Shown here piece after piece: positions 45,502-57,034 of a stretch of DNA of 64,000 bases. The translations under genes and the position numbers were made by a program. A model generated the notes under the pieces. The model did no database searches. It worked only from the letters and a program-made list of their open reading frames with translations, and was not told the DNA's origin. The DNA lies in contig QVRM01002386.1 of NCBI GenBank assembly GCA_003439945.1, positions 18,104 through 82,103 on the forward strand, written 5' to 3'. Every line of letters starts with the position of its first letter. Position 1 is the first letter of the stretch. This DNA is from Dermanyssus gallinae (lineage: Eukaryota > Arthropoda > Arachnida > Mesostigmata > Dermanyssidae).

Positions 45502-45771
45502 GCGCAGAAACACACCGCTGAAGCCAAAGGAAACAGGCCAAGCTACAAACAAGACATCGGCCGGCTCACGTAGTTGTTGTGTGAAACGCGTCATACGCAA
45601 CCAGCAGTTGTGGACGTCGTTGCTAAAGCCGCGCCGCTGCAGATAAAAAAACGTTTACCTCGACCTTCATTAAACGTCCTTGGTCCATCAAGCGGACGAA
45701 AAAGCGTCAGCACAAAACGTTGCAAAATACATGCAGTGTATTTTTCATTAAATAATTGTCTTGTGTTGTAC
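45502..45771. other. Short spacer
   Basis: No gene recognised. It lies between the R1-like copy and SINE A copy 4. Confidence 0.5.
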
Positions 45772-45785
45772 CAGCTGCATAGAGC

Positions 45786-45967
45786 AAAGTAAAGTTTTCG
45801 AGCTGACCCTCAGCCAAGCTTTAACGTCCACGGAATTGTTTTTCACATTGCTTCACAGACGTACCCCCATAAATACAAATGTGCAACGGTGGGGCTCGAA
45901 CCTGCGCACCTATATGTCTCCTCCAGTTGCGAGGCGCAGGCTTAAGCCACCACGCCACCGGGCTCGA
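45786..45967 (-). mobile_element. SINE family A, copy 4, with 14-bp target duplication
   Basis: This 182-bp insertion is on the minus strand with head GAGCCCGGTGGCGTGGTGG, B box GGTTCGAGCCC (complement of 45892-45902), body CCGTTGCACATTTGTATTTA and end GGCTGAGGGTCAGCTCG. The 14-bp repeat CAGCTGCATAGAGC is perfect at 45772-45785 and 45968-45981. This is the best-preserved copy of the family. Confidence 0.9.
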
Positions 45968-45981
45968 CAGCTGCATAGAGC

Positions 45982-48355
45982 GCTACTAGTGAACTTAACG
46001 AGGCCATGCGAAATTCGACGTCAACAATGTGTAGCCTAATTTTGCAATTTGCAATTCTTTATTACCACAACCACCACCACCACCACACACGTTTTCTCCA
46101 AAGATGCTCTAGTGCACGGTAGTAATAGAGTTCAGGGCACGTTTTCACGTTTCCATCTGGCTAATTTTAGTCAAAAGACTGCTCAACTTACTTTTGTCTT
46201 GGTGTCGGTGTTTGAGGTGGATGCGCGATTTTACTCTCGTAGCGCTTCGTCAGGAAGGTTTGGCACAGTTGTTGAGGTTTACCGACGTTATGTACTAGTC
46301 GCGCGTTGCTTGCAGGGGTCTGCGAAATGTGTCCCCCTTTCAAGTTGGTACGCTACTAGTTTTAAATCCTTTGTGATCTACGGCGGGCCAGCGGGCGTAG
46401 TGTCTCAGACACTTAGTGCGCGAGGCACGTCGGCGAAAAACAGAGTTGCAGAGCTGACTGTACGTGACAACGTGACTTGGCGACGTGTCGTTTACTCACT
46501 GTCGCAAAGATAGCGGCTGAGGCACTCAGAACTCGCAAAACGCGATGGCGATGGGATCCATCCTTGCATAGGCACGACAGCAAAAGCAGTGGTGACAACA
46601 ACGCTACGCCGCCTTTAGCTACACCTTTAACTAACCCAATAGCAACGTCGAAATGAAGCTGGCCCAGCGCCCATCGTACTGCTTCTAGAAACGGTGGTCT
46701 GTGTTTGCCTTTGTTCCGTATCTGCTCCTGTCGCACTATTATAGATTAGTTCACATGGTGAGGATGATGACTTGCTTACAGAGCCAGGTGGACACCGACG
46801 CTCCTAAGCAGGTATGATACATGTGTTGAGTTAACACGGTGAAGTTAGAATCGTGCCGCAACTGCCGCGGTCTAATTAGGGCTCTTGCGCAACAAATAGA
46901 GTCATTCAACTGTTTGATGAAAAATTCCGATGTAAAGTTGCGTTGTTTGGCCTTCCCATCTACAACTGCTGTACGATCAGATGGCAGCAGTTCCAAAATC
47001 ACCTGTCGCTACTGTTATTAACGTATCACGTCTGCCTTTCATGCTCCGCAATTAAGTTCTTTGCCAGTTTCATCTATTTAATTCTTCGACTTCTTTTTCC
47101 TATGCGACCTTAAGCTCGTTCCGTCCATCGCTGTTTTGTTCGCTGACCGGCGCTGACCGTGCGAATGTCCGATTTGCTGCCCGCAGAAAAATATATTCGA
47201 TACAGCATTCGGCTAAAATGTGACAACACAGTTATCTCTTAGCACGCGCGGAAGTTAAATTCCCTATGCCCCTCTAGCTTCTTTTTCTTCTTCGTAGTAG
47301 TAGTTGTAGTAGTAGTAATGTAGTGGAAAATTATCCATCCTTTTCTTATAAACAAAGTCGTTTTGCTCATGGCTGCTGCGACTACGCCTGTCCATATGGG
47401 TTTTCCTGATTTCGTTAGCAATAAATAAAAAAAGCGCACACACACTAAGACTAATGGTAGCCATGGCTCGACACGACTTCATAGGCAAACAAGGTCTTGT
47501 CGTTATACGCGACATTAACGCGATAGAGACCGACCGGTGACGGCCTTGACCCAAACGCCGCACAGCGTATCACGCAAAAAACGCTCGTCAGGTGCCTTTA
47601 TTTGCGTGTGCATGATGGACAGCGCTTGATGGCCGGGAGTTGTTTTACGTTCGTTCGAAAAGTGAAACCGAGGACGGGAGGGCGTGAAGCGAGAAGAAGA
47701 GGCAGAGAGGGAAGTAGAGGGGCCGATAACTTGTGCCAATGCACGGCCTCACCCATGTCTATCTCATCTCTCTAATTAAGTTTGGTAAAAGAATTTTTAA
47801 ATATGCAGGTGCGCTCTATAAGATGACGTCTCGCCGCGTGACCGTCCGTCGAAGATTACCACACCAATAGTATAAACCTGGCGGTCGGCTACGGGTTGGT
47901 TCGTCATACTACCACCTCCTCCATCTCCCTTTCCCTCTATCTATTTATCTCTCTCGCTCTCTCTCCACCGCAACAGCGCAATAATGCCCTTAGCACTATA
48001 CAGAGAGTTATAATTAAATGTCTAAGACGTTTTCCCCCATAGCGCCCCAAAGTACACGCGCTAAGTATTGTATCGTTGTAACAGCGTAGCCAGCAAGGCA
48101 GATAGGCAACGGACGTGGACAACCTACGTCATCAGGCTTTACTTGGTTACTTTGTCGGGAAAACAATAAAGCAAGAATGGCGATAGATCGTCTGAGGGGT
48201 TCGCCGCTGTGAGCCCGCAAATCGGTTCAGACTGTATACAAAGCTTCTACTATAAAAAGCACTACAACTGTGCTTTTTGCACATCTAGATACTATGGGAT
48301 ATATTGTGTGCGAGGCATGCAAGCTTTTTTTCGATCGGCAAGTACAATCCAGGGA
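45982..48355. other. Intergenic DNA, nothing recognised
   Basis: A 154-codon plus-strand frame (46049-46513) starts in an ACC repeat and matches no family. A TAG run is at 47297-47320. No retroelement motif or RNA gene seen over about 2.4 kb. Confidence 0.45.
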
Positions 48356-48357
48356 GA

Positions 48358-48368
48358 ATTGCTTGGGG

Positions 48369-48400
<32 letters not shown>

Positions 48401-48411
48401 CCCCAAGCAAT
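48358..48411. repeat. Small palindrome with (TA)n centre
   Basis: Thirteen-base arms (48358-48370 and 48399-48411; ATTGCTTGGGGTA and its exact complement) flank an AT tract of about 28 bp. The whole could extrude as a cruciform. Confidence 0.85.
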
Positions 48412-48544
48412 ATAGGAGCTTACGAACTCCGAACTTTGATCTTCTCAGACAATTTTGTCTACGGCTGCTATTCGACACCTACGGTGGCACGTCATTGCTT
48501 TTGTTTTCTGTGAATTTATTTGGAGGCCTTTGTTGTGAAGATGA

Positions 48545-49010
48545 AATATGCTAGCAACTCTGCGGATCTAGCCCCGAGATTGCGATAGGCGACTACAACG
48601 TCGTCCGCGTCTAACGACATTGGCATTACTGAATTCAGCCCGCACTTGGCGGTTTAAGTCAACCGCACGGGCAGCAGAGTGAGTGCCAAAATAAGTCAAC
48701 TGAAGTGGCGCAGAGCTCTGTTGAAAGCCTTAATGCAAAAACTATAGAATGCGTACTGACGAATTCCGGGTCTTGCCAACGCGCGCTCAACCTTCGACTG
48801 AAGTACGTGGATTGCATCCTGTGTACCTTGGCCCTTCCTGATCCTGAATTGCTTCGGCAGTAGAATCTTCTCGACAGTTGGGAGCACCCTTACGGTGATC
48901 AACTTTGCCAAGGTCCTCTTAAGTGTGCGTTCCAATGCAATGGCCTGATAACGAAAATCAACTTTATCTTCTTTCTTTTGGATAGCAGAGAGAATCCGTC
49001 GCAATGCCTT
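48545..49010 (-). pseudogene. Decayed non-LTR reverse transcriptase fragment
   Basis: The minus strand shows YQAIALERTLKRTLAKLI, LLPKQFRIRKGQGTQDAIHVL and YAFYSFCIKAFNRAL (finger region and motif A, the catalytic Asp being lost). About 100 bp further, in another frame, it shows DADDVVVAYRNLGARSAELL (motif C, YADD changed to DADD). Sequence between motifs A and C has been deleted. Clade not assigned. Confidence 0.72.
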
Positions 49011-50635
49011 GACTCTTTATTACAATTAGAAGCGCACCTTATCTAAGTCAAGCAGATAATCTGAAACACTAGCGGAAAAGGTTTTGAGGTGCGCAACAGA
49101 TCAAAACTTAAAAAACCTACCTTTTGCAGGATTGCAGTTGCGAATCAAAACCTAAGAATATCTACCTCTTACAGTATCGGAAATTGCGCTCCTGAACAAA
49201 ATACATTATACGGCAATGGTCGATTTCAGGACTTTCAATTTTTCGCTCGATTATGCATGCAAACAGTGGAATCATGGCCGTCGCATAAACCGCAAATATC
49301 AAAATAGCAGATCAGGGTTTTATCTAAAGCCCACTTCTCCCAGTTGTAACAGTAAATAAAAAAAAACGTTGTTATCTTTGTAACAGTAAAATAAAAGTAA
49401 AACTTTGATGTTGTGTTATTAAAAATATAATTATTAAAAACGAAACGGAAACGTTTCAATAATAACCGGCCAGTTTGAAAGATAGTTTCCGGTAAATGCT
49501 ACAGGACGTGGCTTATATCACGTACGGTTATCCACATGCTGATATGTCGTACTTTCTCGCTCAGTCTATGCGAACTGCAAGGCAACGTAATAAATTTGCC
49601 CAGCCCGGATGGTTATAAAATAAATAAAAGGCGGCGTAACGAGTGAAACTACTCGGATCTACAAAGGATAGCACATTAGAAAGGTGACCGCCAATTACGC
49701 GTTTACGTTTAGTAATTCAGCTCGGCGGAATGCTCCTGTTGGCAGAGGGCATAGACCTCGCTGGAGCAGCACGTATTGCACTATTTTTAGTTTAGCTACT
49801 GCCGCCGGACTATAAAGGTCAAATCGGATAATAACCTGGTGACCAAGGCAATGTGTCTACTCATAACTACCTGTTCGTGGTCGTGAGAAAAACGTTTGTG
49901 TATACACACGCCAGTCATATTAGCAGACTGCTTGCTTTGTTATCGTCAGAAGCGTTTTCCCTCTATAGCCGACAATTTGGGGACTAGCAGAGAGGTGCAA
50001 CGGATGGAAAAGAAGTGTGCTTTCGAACAGAATTTTGCCTCAGAATTGTCGGCAATTATCAATAGAGTCACTATGATAGACAAATATACTTAGGTGTTGT
50101 TCAAACAAAAATTGTTCTAACAAACATTCTAAGATACGCAACATGTCTAGAAGCGTCTAATTGTTTAATTTTTTTGTTTTTGTTTTTTTATATATGTTTA
50201 ATATATGTGTGTGTCGTAGTAACGTCTTCAAGCTCTGCGTTCCTGAAACGAATACTCAATACGATAGAGAGTGATTTCAGGGTCTTTACCTGCCTATATA
50301 TAGACAGTTAAAGTATTGTCGAACAAAGTCTATAGTTTCTTTGAGCAATGCTCATTAAAATAGATGCTTAACCGTACCGCTGAGAGTCACCGAACATGCC
50401 GCCACAACGACCGTTGGAGAAACCCTACATATCTTACAAGTCCGATCTTACTGTCGTTCACAGTATCCTTGATACAAACGGGTAACATGTGTACTTAGGA
50501 TTACATAGCAAGCGAAAAATAAATCCATACAATCCATCTATCTATAAATATGCATATATATTTATATAAGTTGTGTTAGCGCTCTGAAGTGGACAATTGT
50601 CTCCGCGCGAACGTGTGAGCACGGGTTTTCTAACG
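49011..50635. other. AT-rich intergenic DNA, nothing recognised
   Basis: No gene or repeat family recognised over about 1.6 kb. Confidence 0.5.
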
Positions 50636-50639
50636 CAGA

Positions 50640-51715
50640 ATTAGTTCAGTTCACAATATGCCCCACACTAATGCTGCATTTCTTCGTTCAATACGGAACG
50701 ACAGCCTCTGACGCAAGAATTAGGAATGCTCTCGAGTCTCCGGTCGAAAGGCTAAGGCTTCTTCTACCCACGCGCTGAATCAGCTTGAGTGTAAGGGGGC
50801 TTGGACCTCCTATTGACTCGATAGCCAACAAACAAAACTTGAGCGGATAGCCAACGCCAGAGTATTTTCCGTATTTGTTTATCGTGTGCTAATCTGGAAG
50901 TACCTGCTCGATCCGCACTGGCATCGACCATCAAAGGGGCGGCTAATGAGCGTACTACAGTTGCATCCCACAACAGCGGCTACGCTCAAACGGGGCCTTA
51001 GTAAAACCATCAGATTTTTCCCGTTGTCTATCAACAGACCTGTGTGCTGGGCAAGCCGTTCAATACGTTCAATACCCGACTAAACGTGTAGTTTGACGCA
51101 GACTGACGTGCCCGCCAACCTGCACTCAGGGCGCATGAAGGTCCATGATGAGCTGACGAGCTTCCATGATTGCACGGGTCGCAACAACATCTATGAGAAA
51201 CATCTAGGTTGACATCCAGCCGCACTCCTGGTACATGGTGGCATGTGGTCTCATCGTCTAAAACCAATTATTTCAATTCGTAAACAAGGTAGGACCATTA
51301 ACCAGGTTCCGGCTTCCTGACCACTAAGAACTCAAAGCCTAGCCTCGTACACCTACAAAGTAAGCTCGATTGACCTAATTTTGTTCATTTCTAATCTTGC
51401 AAAGAGGTTTTTCAATCAATTTGGCAAGTTTCGTTTTTGAAAGGGGAAGCGCAGAGACAAGGACGACAACCTTTCAGTTAGCCTTTGCACTTTCTGGCTA
51501 TAGACACGCAAGATACGCAACTTGTCTAGACCCCTTACTATTCATTAAAACCCTATCACTGCTTATAGCCTGAGTCATGGACGATACAGTCGCGGCTCTT
51601 GCCATCATGACCGTAGGCGGTATACCCAACCCTCCCAGTGAGAAGGCACTTACTTGTTCCCTTGCAGCACTAGTTAACCTCAGATTTAGTATAAGTTCTA
51701 GTATATGCATAATGT
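50640..51715 (-). pseudogene. Decayed 3' half of an R2-type element related to 3560-8562
   Basis: Minus-strand pieces align in order with ORF2 at 3663-6611. LELILNLRLTSAAREQVSAF with LGGLGIPPTVMMARAA (51710-51600) matches the thumb end. SHRCCCDPCNHGSSSAHHG (51190-51130) matches the CCHC region. MWDATVVRSLAAPLMV (50973-50925) matches the endonuclease segment VWDATVTDSLAPSMV. FLRQRLSFRIERRNAALVWG (about 50730-50670) matches the C-terminus. Stops and frame changes occur throughout. It is an older or sister-lineage copy. Confidence 0.8.
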
Positions 51716-52350
51716 GATATACGGAAAATAAACACGTACTTTATATACACTTGTAGTATATCTAGGCAATGTCCGCTAAATGGCTTTAGGATCTCTGACA
51801 ACGTGAACAGATTAAAGCCTATAAGTAATTAAGGCGGCAAATCATTGTCTTAAAAGTATCAACCGCACTGAGCCCTTCCAAGTGGAGTTGATCACCTAAC
51901 ATTTCTAGAGACCCGGTATGTGTGTTTATATAGGGCTTCGCGCAACGCCTATATAAATATGTATACAAGTACATTGTAATATAAATAAACAGACATAACG
52001 AGGCGTTCGTAGGTAAAACATTTGTATTAAACGCGTAAAAACACGTATATATACTACACGCTCGACCCACCAGGGTTCGTTATGTCCTGGACAAAGGAGT
52101 CTTGCGGGGCAGACAGGACACGAGTGAGCTCCACATGACTGAGTGCCATCGTTAAAAGCAAGGCGTTAGCATGGAAATAACTAACAGACGCGGCCGTGGT
52201 AATGGACAGTGTGTATGCATGCACGCAGAGGTAATGGTCAGCCGGTTTGTTATGACGAAGATCCGGATAATTCTTTTGAAACTGCCAGGCGAGGCACTCT
52301 CCGCTCTCCTTTCGGCACAGCCTAATTTTCATTTCGAGGCCAGGGGATAG
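51716..52350. other. Intergenic DNA, nothing recognised
   Basis: No gene recognised. A 92-codon minus-strand frame (52054-52332) is unmatched. Confidence 0.45.
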
Positions 52351-52354
52351 GACA

Positions 52355-52860
52355 GGCCCCCCAACCTACCGATCCGTATGCATCCTCGACACCCTAGGAA
52401 AGGTCTTTGAAACTATTCTGGTCGATAAACTAAACGAGGGAATAGACATCAAAGAAGCCTTATCAGAAATGTAGACCTAAAAATGGTACCGCAATGAGTG
52501 TTTCGAAAGCCCGTAAAGATTCCCAAAACAAGTAGCTTGTATTTCTGCTCCTCTTGGATGTAAAATGGCACTAAAGAGGAATCAATTGTCCTCTGCCATG
52601 GAGGATCTCGTCCTGTTTCGGCGACCAGGGTTTAGTCACAAAAAGTAAGAGTACATGATTGTAGTCGGAGTTTCACAGTGTTTAAATCTAGAACTGCTCC
52701 GCTACAACCTGACCTATAATGGGGTGCTGCACATCAACGAGTACTTTAAAGAGGCAAGGCTTTGGCCAGCGCGGATGACCTGGCCCTGATGGTAAGGTCG
52801 CGGACCAAAGAAAGAGCATTGTATACAGACAGATTCATCAAAACGGTCGAGCTCGGTGGC
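52355..52860 (+). pseudogene. Decayed R1-like reverse transcriptase fragment
   Basis: The plus strand reads PPTYRSVCILDTLGKVFETI (RT lead-in), then LLLLDVKWH near 52545 (motif A remnant of LDVKNAFN). Further on, at about 52670-52735, GVSQCLNLELLRYNLTYNGVL is a damaged motif B (compare GVPQGSVLGPLLWNLTYNGVL). Finally ALASADDLALMVRSRTKERAL near 52760 is motif C. Frameshifts and substitutions inactivate it. The motifs resemble the R1 clade, possibly the same family as 44320-45489, which starts just after this point. Confidence 0.78.
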
Positions 52861-53592
52861 GAGGTGCGTTTGCGTGCGCCTCGCACGTAACCCATACGTA
52901 GAACCACGAAATGAAAAGTAGTACTTCATACAGTCATAGCTAAAAACAAGTCCTTAGAAGTCTATTTTATGCTTAGACCTTTAAAGCAAGACAGCCTTTA
53001 CTTTGTTTAACAAAAACAATATATATATATATGAGGCGAGCACTGCCGACTGTGCAAACGTATTGTAAATGATTAATAAATTATCACAATATTTTCTATA
53101 TATATATATATATATTTCTCTCCCTCTTTTCCACAAAATAGTTGTAGTCGTAGTATTAGTAGTTGTTATTGCTATTTGTATTGGAATTACAGCAGGCACA
53201 TTTGTTCTTGTAGTAAGAGTATATGGAGTGGTTCGGATGGTAGTAATATAATCACGATAGTAGTCAAGTCAAGTCAAAAGCATTTTTATTCAAGAGTAGA
53301 AGCGGGGATCGCGGTTGCTGTTGTTGTTACCAGCGCTGCTGTTGGCGTTGTGGTCGTCGTAGTCGAGGTAGATCTATGCCGTTGTTAGGAGCTGGAGATG
53401 ATGGTTGTGACGCTGCAGTCGTCAGGCGTATTCGTCGTCGGAACTATTGATATTCGATCGGGCGCATAGTTTTCGAACGCGTCGACACGAATGTCACCAG
53501 AAGGAAGAAGAGACCGAAATAAATAACCACACACCCGGGCAAAAAGGAACAGAGTGTGTGAGAGAAAGAGAGAGGAAAGGGGAAAAATAGCG

Positions 53593-53646
<54 letters not shown>

Positions 53647-54175
53647 GAGAGAGAGATATATTAGGGGAAAAAGAAAATGGGCACGTAGCAACAACTACAG
53701 AGAGTAGCCGCGTTCAGCGTTACCGCGTTGGTTTGTCACCCACTGCCGTTGCGACTCGATGCAAGCTTATTGGAAACTGATACCATAACGACAACAAAAT
53801 CCACGAGACGGTTACAACTAACTACGAGGGCTTCGGCTGCGGCGGTGGTGACGACGACGACGACATTATGACTAACCAAATGTGATTAACATTATAAGCA
53901 AAACCAACAAGGGGCATTCGCTTTCTTCCACCCCACCGTTCCGCTGTTGTTCGCCGCTATGCATGCGGTAAGCAAGCATCTTCCGCTTCGTCGCTTGTTT
54001 AATGGCGTCATACATAACGCGGCGTCCGTGTCCGGGGGGGGGGGGGGGGCACACTGCTGAAGTGGTCTCAGCCCACACCCTATACAAAATTGAGTAATAT
54101 TCCCCCGTGCACACGTTCTCGGGAGACAATTGTCGCCCCACTTGCATCCTTAAGAAATTCCTTGCTGAATTATAT
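52861..54175. repeat. Simple-repeat island (TA, TAG/GTT, GAC, poly-G)
   Basis: Contains (TA)n at 53095-53115 and 53594-53642, TAG/GTT-type tracts (53140-53350), GACGAC repeats near 53848-53864 and a run of about 14 G (54035-54050). No gene recognised. Confidence 0.6.
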
Positions 54176-54206
54176 ATGTATGTGTATATATATATATATA
54201 TATATA

Positions 54207-54384
54207 CACGAACATGCGTTGTAGCAAACAAACCCATATGAGTCCACGTTAGACGTGGTTATGACGCAATATACAAGTCGCTATATATATATATATATAT
54301 ATATATATAGCGACTTGTATATTGCGTCATAACCACGTCTAACGTGGACTCATATGGGTTTGTTTGCTACAACGCATGTTCGTG
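54207..54384. repeat. Perfect 178-bp palindrome with (TA)14 centre
   Basis: The arms 54207-54281 and 54310-54384 are 75 bp each and exact reverse complements; the 28-bp centre is pure alternating TA and so also self-complementary. Immediately left of the left arm is another (TA)n tract (54186-54206), while the right arm is followed by unrelated sequence. No open frame or TIR-like transposon end is evident. It could be a biological foldback or inverted duplication, or a sequencing/assembly hairpin artefact. Confidence 0.95.
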
Positions 54385-54880
54385 ACGCGCAAATCGATAT
54401 TAGCTAGCACTGCTGCAGCTGCCGCTGCTTCTAAGTGGTACTGCCGTCACACGTCTGGGTTCCGTTACCGACCAAGACATCGGTCAATGTGAGTCAATGG
54501 CAGTACTATTGGCAGAACGCACTAATCAACGCATAGCCGCACCCCCGTGACGTTAATTGGCGCCCGAACCAGCGAAGAAGTGCAAGGGTGTTCACTATAG
54601 TGCAGATTTTGGTCTGACCTCCAAGGCAGAGCTAATAGCAGTTGATGAGCTTTCAACTACACCTAGTTCATGTAGGTATGGTGACTGAAACATCAAGCAC
54701 CTCTATTACCAACCGAGAGTCATAATTAGGGAATTGTTACAGAGACATGCGCCGTGATTGTGGAAAAAGGCGTTCGTGTACCTATTTCTAAATCCCTCAA
54801 ACACTGTCGAATCCAATAAGGGGTGGATAATAAAAAGCTGTTGAACTGATCATAAAAAATTTCTATTTCAGGTTGATCTG
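54385..54880. other. Intergenic DNA, nothing recognised
   Basis: No gene or repeat recognised. Confidence 0.5.
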
Positions 54881-54889
54881 TTACTATAT

Positions 54890-56400
54890 GACAACGTCAG
54901 ATACCAAAAGTATTCGAAAGGATCGAGTCGCCTCATTATCTAATTTAAATGCAGAAGTTATTAACGTCAACTATCCAGTCATTTGCGTCGCGGACTTTAA
55001 TTTACTGATACTGTGCGGGCTAAAGAATCTGTGACCACACGTTCGCGCGTAGACAACTGTTCACTACAAACTAATATACAATGTTATGTCCTTATACTAA
55101 AACATTGCATAAGAAGCGTTGAAGCTTCAGTCACATGCTGCTTAAGCCATTTAAAACACATTACGGAATGACCCTACCCAAATTATAAAAAATCACATTT
55201 CTTCCCTGCAGGTTCAGTTTGAACGACATAATTAAGAACCCGATATTGATCTACGTGAAGCATCGATGAGACTTTGGGTATTTGAGGAATACAATATTTC
55301 ATTCACTCTACGTTTATGCATTTGCAAATAATAGAGCACGTGAACCGGAATATATCTTTAAATAAAGGTGGAAATCTAGTTTTAGACGAATCTGGTAAAA
55401 ATCTTTTTCACCTATTTAGCCTCTAGTTTTGTAAACTCCCAACATTGGCGTATCACAAGGTGCACATTGTCTTGCTCTCGCACCCTATCCTCCTAAGTCA
55501 TTACAGGGGATTATAATGTTTCTAAAATAGGTACGTTCAAGATACTTTCATCAAAATTAAGGCTCACGCCATATGAATGTGTCTATAAACAGATCCTTAT
55601 TCCTGGCCAAACTGCTAAAATTCATTGCGGAGATTATGCATGGATGATACTGTGCCTTTCCCTAAGACAGAAGTGAATGCCCATGTCGAAATATTTAGGC
55701 TAGTTATTAAAGGGGTCAATAACTTGCATTGCCGTTGAAAAAGTGTCATTGCATACATAGACGCTCGCCTGAACGTGAATTTGATCGATCAGGCTCAACA
55801 TAGATTACCAACTGGAAGATTTACGTCCACACACATGACTAAGGACTTCGTCATAACAAGAAGGGTGAAAACCGCACTCATATATTTTCATTTACTTAAA
55901 GCGCTTGACATTGATGACAGGATATATCAACTCAAAATGTTTTTGCAACAGGGTAAATTAATTAGTTTACAGACCTTCAGACATTAACAGACCTTTAGAC
56001 GGCCTTCAAGACTTGTGTCTTGGGCTTTTATTCAGTTCGTTTCTTGTTCTGCATATAAAAGATGTTCTCTTACTAAGAGTATCTCATCTGTTATTCATTG
56101 GCGATTTAAAGATTTATAGTCCGGCCCGTAGCGAAAACGAAAGAAGCACTATACAGAAGGTCATAAACAATACTCAGACTGATGTAAGGGCAACGCAATG
56201 ATGATCTTAATGGGGAAATGCGTTGTGCTATCTTCGGGACATCCGCTTCACAGACACATACTTAATGACATGATCATCTCGTCAGTGGATACCTTCCGCG
56301 ACTTTGGCGTGCGAACGACTTCAACTCCTCGAGTTTAGCACTCACATATCTTACATCATCCACTCAGTTATGTAATACAATACTTAGATGCTCCAGGGTT
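54890..56400 (+). pseudogene. Decayed APE-type non-LTR retrotransposon
   Basis: Pieces occur in order on the plus strand. At about 54950-55020, VINVNYPVICVADFNLLIL resembles the GDFN region of an APE-type endonuclease. At about 55450, NIGVSQGAHCLALA may be a misplaced motif B remnant. At 55790-55930, QHRLPTGRFTSTHM and ALIYFHLLKALDIDDRIYQL resemble the finger and motif A. At about 56015-56165, CLGLLFSSFLVLHIKDVL with HLLFIGDLKIYSPARSENE resembles motifs B and C. At about 56285, VDTFRDFGVRT matches the F.DLGV motif. All catalytic boxes are damaged. A 103-codon open frame just downstream (56440-56751) may be its C-terminal region but is unrecognised. Confidence 0.6.
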
Positions 56401-56751
56401 AAAAAAACTTACTTTAAAATTACATTATATGAATTTACATTGTCCAAAAATTATGAATCTTTGCAAAATGCTGTCATCATTTTTGATAAAGGTATTAAAG
56501 CTCAAGAGGCTAAGCTACGTTTATTTGAAGATTATCTAAACGCTGTAAGATTTCGGCATCTTCCTCCGATCTGCACAAAAAAAGATACATTATTGTATTG
56601 TCTGTTGAAACATAATGGGCTAAATAAAGGGATGTTTGTCATTGGCGACTACGAGCTGCAAAATGGCAAAAATAGCAAAACACGGTTGCATTCATATTCT
56701 GTAAACATGGAGAGTTCCTCGTTTTTTGGAAAGAACGGATCAAATTATTGA

Positions 56752-56876
56752 ATATAATAAAAAATGCTCTGTGAGATTATCATAGGACAATAAAAACTGT
56801 GACATTTAACGTTGTTTTATACAACTAACCACTACGTGCTCTACAGTAACACAGTAATATTTTGAGCTTTTCTACT

Positions 56877-56916
<40 letters not shown>

Positions 56917-56993
56917 TATATGCCGTGCCAGAAATACTTCCCTAACTTCACTGAGGAAGATTTCAGGATCCAGTTTTGTTCCAGTGCCCAATT

Positions 56994-57034
<41 letters not shown>

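Noticed and set aside
46049..46513. 154-codon plus-strand open frame
   Set aside because: It starts in an ACC repeat, overlaps another open frame antisense, and shows no motif, signal or family resemblance.
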